A stretch of 8,278 nt of DNA from Betaproteobacteria bacterium HGW-Betaproteobacteria-2 (GTDB lineage Bacteria; Pseudomonadota; Gammaproteobacteria; Burkholderiales; Methylophilaceae), in the NCBI GenBank assembly GCA_002842255.1, contig PHCM01000056.1, positions 1-8,278 on the forward strand, in the 5' to 3' direction. This document shows positions 5,193 to 8,278 of the stretch, one piece after another; position 1 is the stretch's first letter; each line of letters begins with the position of its first letter. The translations under genes and the position numbers were made by a program. Below the pieces are notes generated by a model that made no database searches, was not told where the DNA came from, and worked only from the letters and a program-made list of their open reading frames with translations.

Positions 5193-8060
5193 ATGACCTC
5201 CCGCTTACGCGAAATTCCCTACAACTACACCTCATATTCTGACCGCGAAATCGTCATTCGATTCCTTGGTGAAGAAATCTGGGATGTGCTGAATGAGCTG
5301 CGCGATGAACGCAAAACCGGACGTTCTGCACGCATGCTGTTCGAGGTGCTGGGTGATCTCTGGGTGGTTTCGCGCAATCCCTACCTGCAGGATGACCTGC
5401 TGGCCAACAAGAAGCGCCGCAAGGCGCTGATCGATGCCTTGCATCATCGCATCAAGGCGATTGATGAGCGCAGCAACGGTAACGCCAAGGTGCTGAAACT
5501 GGTGATTGCGGCGCGCAAGGCGGTTGCCGAATTCGAGAATGATTTCCGTCATACCGAGAATCTGCGCAAGAAGACCATGGCCAGACTGGGCAGGATCACG
5601 CGCAAGGACAATATCCAGTTCGATGGTTTGGCCCGTGTTTCGCATGTGACCGACGCCACTGACTGGCGCGTGGAATATCCCTTTGTCGTCGTCAATCCGG
5701 ATACCGAAGAAGAGGTCGCGCCTATCGTCAAGGCGCTGATCGAGCTTGGCCTGACTATTATCCCGCGCGGAGGCGGTACCGGTTATACCGGCGGTGCCGT
5801 TCCTTTGACCAAGATGTCGGCCGTGGTCAACACGGAAAAACTGGATACCCTGGGTCGGGTGGACATGGTCACGTTGCCGGGCGTCGGGCGCCATGTGGCG
5901 ACCATTCGCTGTGGCGCCGGCGTGGTGACGCGTCGTGCGATGGAGGCAGCATCGGAAGCGGGCCTGGAATTCGCCTGCGACCCTACTTCGGCCGATGCTT
6001 CCTGTATCGGCGGCAACGTCGCCATGAATGCCGGCGGCAAGAAAGCTGTGCTGTGGGGTACTGCGCTGGACAATCTTGCTTCATGGCGCATGGTGACGCC
6101 GGACGCAACCTGGCTGGAAGTCGAACGACTCGACCACAATCTGGGCAAGATCCACGATATCCCGGTCGCCCGTTTCAAGGTCAGTCGTTACGACATTGAC
6201 GGCAAGACCCTGCAGTCCGAACCGGAGATCCTCGAGATACCTGGCCCGAGCTTCCGCAAGGCCGGCCTCGGCAAGGACGTGACCGACAAGTTCCTGTCCG
6301 GCCTACCCGGCATCCAGAAGGAAGGCTGCGATGGTTTGATCACGTCCGCGACCTTCATCCTGCATCGCATGCCCAAGCATGTGCGCACGGTCTGTCTGGA
6401 GTTCTTCGGCCATGTGGCGCTGGCAGTGCCGGCCATCGTCGAGATCAAGGATTACCTCGATGCACATCCTGATACCTTGCTGGCAGGGCTGGAACATCTG
6501 GACGAGCGCTATCTGAAGGCGGTCGGTTATGCGACCAAGGCCAGCCGCAGCGAGCGGCCGAAGATGGTGCTGATCGCCGATATTGCCAGCGATGAAGAAG
6601 ATGGCGTCGGCGAGGCCGCGTCGCATATCGTACGTCTGGCCAATGCCCGCGGCGGGGAAGGCTTCATTGCCGTTTCCGCCGAAGCACGCAAGAAGTTCTG
6701 GCTCGATCGTGCGCGTACCGCCGCCATCGCCAAGCACACCAACGCCTTCAAGATCAACGAGGACGTGGTGATTCCGTTGCCGCGTCTGGGCGATTATTCG
6801 GACGGCATCGAGCGCATCAATATCGAGCTTTCCATCCAGAACAAACTGCAGCTGGCGGTGGCGCTGGAGAATTTCCTCGAAGGGGATTTGCCGCTGCTGA
6901 AGGACGAGGACGGCGAATCCAGCCCGGAGCTGCTGGAAGCCAAGCGCAAACAATCGCTCGAGCATCTGGTCCAGGTGCGTACGCACTGGAAGAACATACT
7001 TGAACATCTCGATTCGCCGGTTTCCGTGCTGGGCGAGGAGTATGCCGACCTGGCCGTGGAAAACGTCTTTCGTGCGGTGCAGGAACATCAGGTGCGCGTC
7101 TCATGGAAGCGCGAACTGAAGAGGCCGCTCGGTATCATTTTCACCGGCCGCGAGTATACGAAGATTCTCGAACGCATGGACGAGATTCACAAGCAGATAC
7201 TGAAGAGCCGCGTATTCGTGGCGCTGCACATGCATGCGGGTGACGGCAACGTACACACCAACATTCCGGTCAACTCCGATGACTACGAGATGATGCAAAG
7301 CGCACATCATGCCGTGGAGCGCATCATGAAGTTGGCGCAGAACCTGGATGGGGTCATCTCCGGTGAACACGGTATCGGCATCACCAAGATGGCCTTCCTC
7401 GATGACAAGACCATCGAGACCTTCGCCAGATACAAAAGCAAGGTGGATCCGGAAGGCCGCTTCAACAAGGGCAAGCTGATGGCTGGTTCCGGCCTGCACA
7501 ACGCCTATACGCCGTCGTTTGGCCTGCTGGAGCAGGAATCCATCATCATGGAGCAGTCGGCCATCGGCGAGATCGCAGATTCCATCAGTGATTGTTTGCG
7601 CTGCGGCAAGTGCAAGCCGGTCTGTACTACGCATGTGCCGCGAGCCAACCTGCTGTATTCACCGCGCAACAAGATTCTCGGCACCTCGCTGCTGATTGAG
7701 GCTTTCCTCTATGAGGAGCAGACCCGCCGCGGCATCTCGCTCAAGCATTTCGACGAGTTCAACGATGTCGCCGACCACTGCACGGTCTGCCATCGCTGCC
7801 TGAAACCGTGTCCAGTCGATATCGATTTCGGCGACGTGTCGATTGCCATGCGCAACTTCCTGCGTGAGCAGGGCAAGAAGCATTTCAATCCAGGTACTGC
7901 GCTGGCCATGAGCTATCTCAACATGAAGGACCCGGCCACCATCAAGGTGATGCGGGCTTTCATGGTCGGCTTCGGTTATCGCGCACAGCGTCTGGCCCAT
8001 GCCGTCTTCAACAAGCTCGGTCTGCTGACTGCGTTCAAGAAGCGGCCGCCGGCGACGCCC
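5193..8060 (+). CDS. Large FAD/4Fe-4S oxidoreductase with N-terminal DUF3683 (D-lactate/glycolate dehydrogenase-like), 3' truncated
   Basis: About 950 genuine residues of a protein that is usually near 1,300 in betaproteobacteria. The N-terminus ([20 protein letters not shown], through about residue 140) is the DUF3683 region. A PCMH-type FAD-binding domain follows, with [11 protein letters not shown] at 191-201 and a second FAD-site stretch [21 protein letters not shown]. The FAD-oxidase C-terminal domain carries [10 protein letters not shown] (679-688) and GEHGIGITK (724-732). A dicluster ferredoxin domain has Cys801, 804, 807, 811 and Cys863, 866, 869, 873. Expected C-terminal cysteine-rich CCG domains, as in GlcF/LldE, are missing because the sequence changes at about 8043-8069; the frame then stays open to the window end but encodes only Arg/Ser/Pro-rich antisense sequence. 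It probably oxidises a 2-hydroxy acid and passes electrons to quinone; the substrate is unknown. Start at 5193 matches the family N-terminus and follows an extended -10 promoter. Confidence 0.93.
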
Positions 8061-8069
8061 GCGGCGCTC
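8043..8069. other. Right chimeric join: DUF3683 oxidoreductase into antisense gyrB-like sequence
   Basis: Up to about 8042-8057 the plus frame still reads like the oxidoreductase ([14 protein letters not shown]). After that it degrades into Arg/Ser/Pro-rich sequence, while the minus strand from 8278 down to about 8069 becomes a sensible protein. GC rises sharply at the same place. The breakpoint cannot be fixed to the base. GCGGCCGC at 8042-8049 lies at the edge but is compatible with the coding sequence (K-R-P-P). Confidence 0.7.
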
Positions 8070-8278
8070 GTCCAGCTGACGCGGTGCGAAGGCAGCCGCC
8101 CGCGACCCTCGGGGTCCGAGCCCCGGGCGGTGATGAGGTCCACAAAGCGCAGGCCTCGGCGTTCGACGATCTCGGCAAGTTCGCCGAGCCGGCGCAGGAG
8201 CCGCGTGAGTCTGCGCAGTTCCTCGCCCTCGATCCGGCGGACGACGCGGGGAGACGCCCCGGCCCTCCCCCCCCCGCC
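8069..8278 (-). CDS. Probable DNA gyrase subunit B, internal fragment (planctomycete-type insert region)
   Basis: The minus strand is open from the window edge and encodes about 70 residues: a Gly-rich lead ([10 protein letters not shown]), then [39 protein letters not shown] and [11 protein letters not shown]. This matches my recollection of the helical segment inserted in GyrB of planctomycetes and similar bacteria (RVVEGEdLxRLLRLL ... ERRGxxLxdfL ... GRLPxYrV), between the two parts of the TOPRIM region. Neither end of the gene is present: the 5' side leaves the window, and the 3' side stops at the chimeric join. Catalytic TOPRIM residues are not in this piece. GC is about 75%, unlike the preceding 7 kb. 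A run of nine C at 8267-8275, at the extreme end, encodes part of the Gly stretch and may be unreliable. ParE or another type IIA topoisomerase is possible. Confidence 0.5.

Noticed and set aside
5232..7634. Long minus-strand open frames opposite the large oxidoreductase (5232-5894, 6303-7088, 7101-7634)
   Set aside because: They lie antisense to an unmistakable flavin/iron-sulfur enzyme in high-GC codons, have no family features, and are ordinary shadow frames.
8042..8049. GCGGCCGC (NotI site) at the right join, as evidence of a cloning junction
   Set aside because: The site fits the oxidoreductase coding sequence (Lys-Arg-Pro-Pro), is expected by chance in GC-rich DNA, and has no counterpart at the left join.
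8061..8278. Arg/Ser/Pro-rich plus-strand tail as a real disordered domain of the oxidoreductase
   Set aside because: The opposite strand encodes a structured GyrB-like segment, and the family continues here with cysteine-rich CCG domains instead.
1..8278. Horizontal transfer or genomic island explaining the composition changes
   Set aside because: No integrase, transposase, attachment site, terminal repeats or tRNA is seen, and both boundaries cut conserved housekeeping genes in mid-protein.

Overview
The window does not read as one natural locus. It appears to be three pieces joined end to end. Bases 1 to about 630 are GC-rich (about 70% by hand count in the first 60 bases). They carry the 3' ends of two convergent genes, a Zn/Cd-type P1B ATPase (+) and larE (-), with an actinobacterial look. 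Bases about 630 to about 8050 have moderate GC and read as one continuous stretch of a betaproteobacterial chromosome. Bases about 8060 to 8278 are again very GC-rich (about 75% in 8101-8160) and carry, on the minus strand, what looks like an internal piece of a DNA gyrase B subunit of planctomycete type. Both joins fall inside genes: a SlyB-like lipoprotein runs in frame into the LarE C-terminus, and a large DUF3683 oxidoreductase loses its C-terminal part and runs into antisense gyrB. A chimeric contig or chimeric template is the simplest reading; the taxonomic labels come from remembered family sequences, not from a search.

The betaproteobacterial core, left to right: a truncated SlyB-like glycine-zipper lipoprotein (-); a PfkB-family sugar/nucleoside kinase (-), 29 bp upstream of it and probably co-transcribed, with its own candidate promoter bracketed by a 12-bp direct repeat; a TetR-family repressor (-); and, divergent from it, an exported SRPBCC/MxaD-like protein (+) with a 6-bp-arm inverted repeat in its leader. 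A strong bidirectional terminator separates that gene from a tight convergent operon, tlpA-like thioredoxin > hemJ > membrane-anchored protein of unknown function (all -, gaps of 24 and 11 bp). A 205-bp divergent intergenic region follows. It holds a candidate promoter for the tlpA operon, four 13-bp tandem repeats that would lie in that operon's 5' leader, and an extended -10 promoter (TGATATAAT) for the last gene. The last gene is a very large FAD/4Fe-4S oxidoreductase (DUF3683 family, D-lactate/glycolate dehydrogenase-like), truncated by the right join.

Functionally the core is ordinary housekeeping and redox chromosome: heme synthesis (HemJ), periplasmic thiol redox (TlpA-like) and flavin/iron-sulfur oxidation. 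I saw no phage, transposase, CRISPR array, toxin-antitoxin pair, defence island, tRNA or rRNA. The points most worth a second look are the two chimeric joins, the 13-bp tandem repeats in the tlpA leader, and the unknown membrane protein that shares an operon with TlpA and HemJ.
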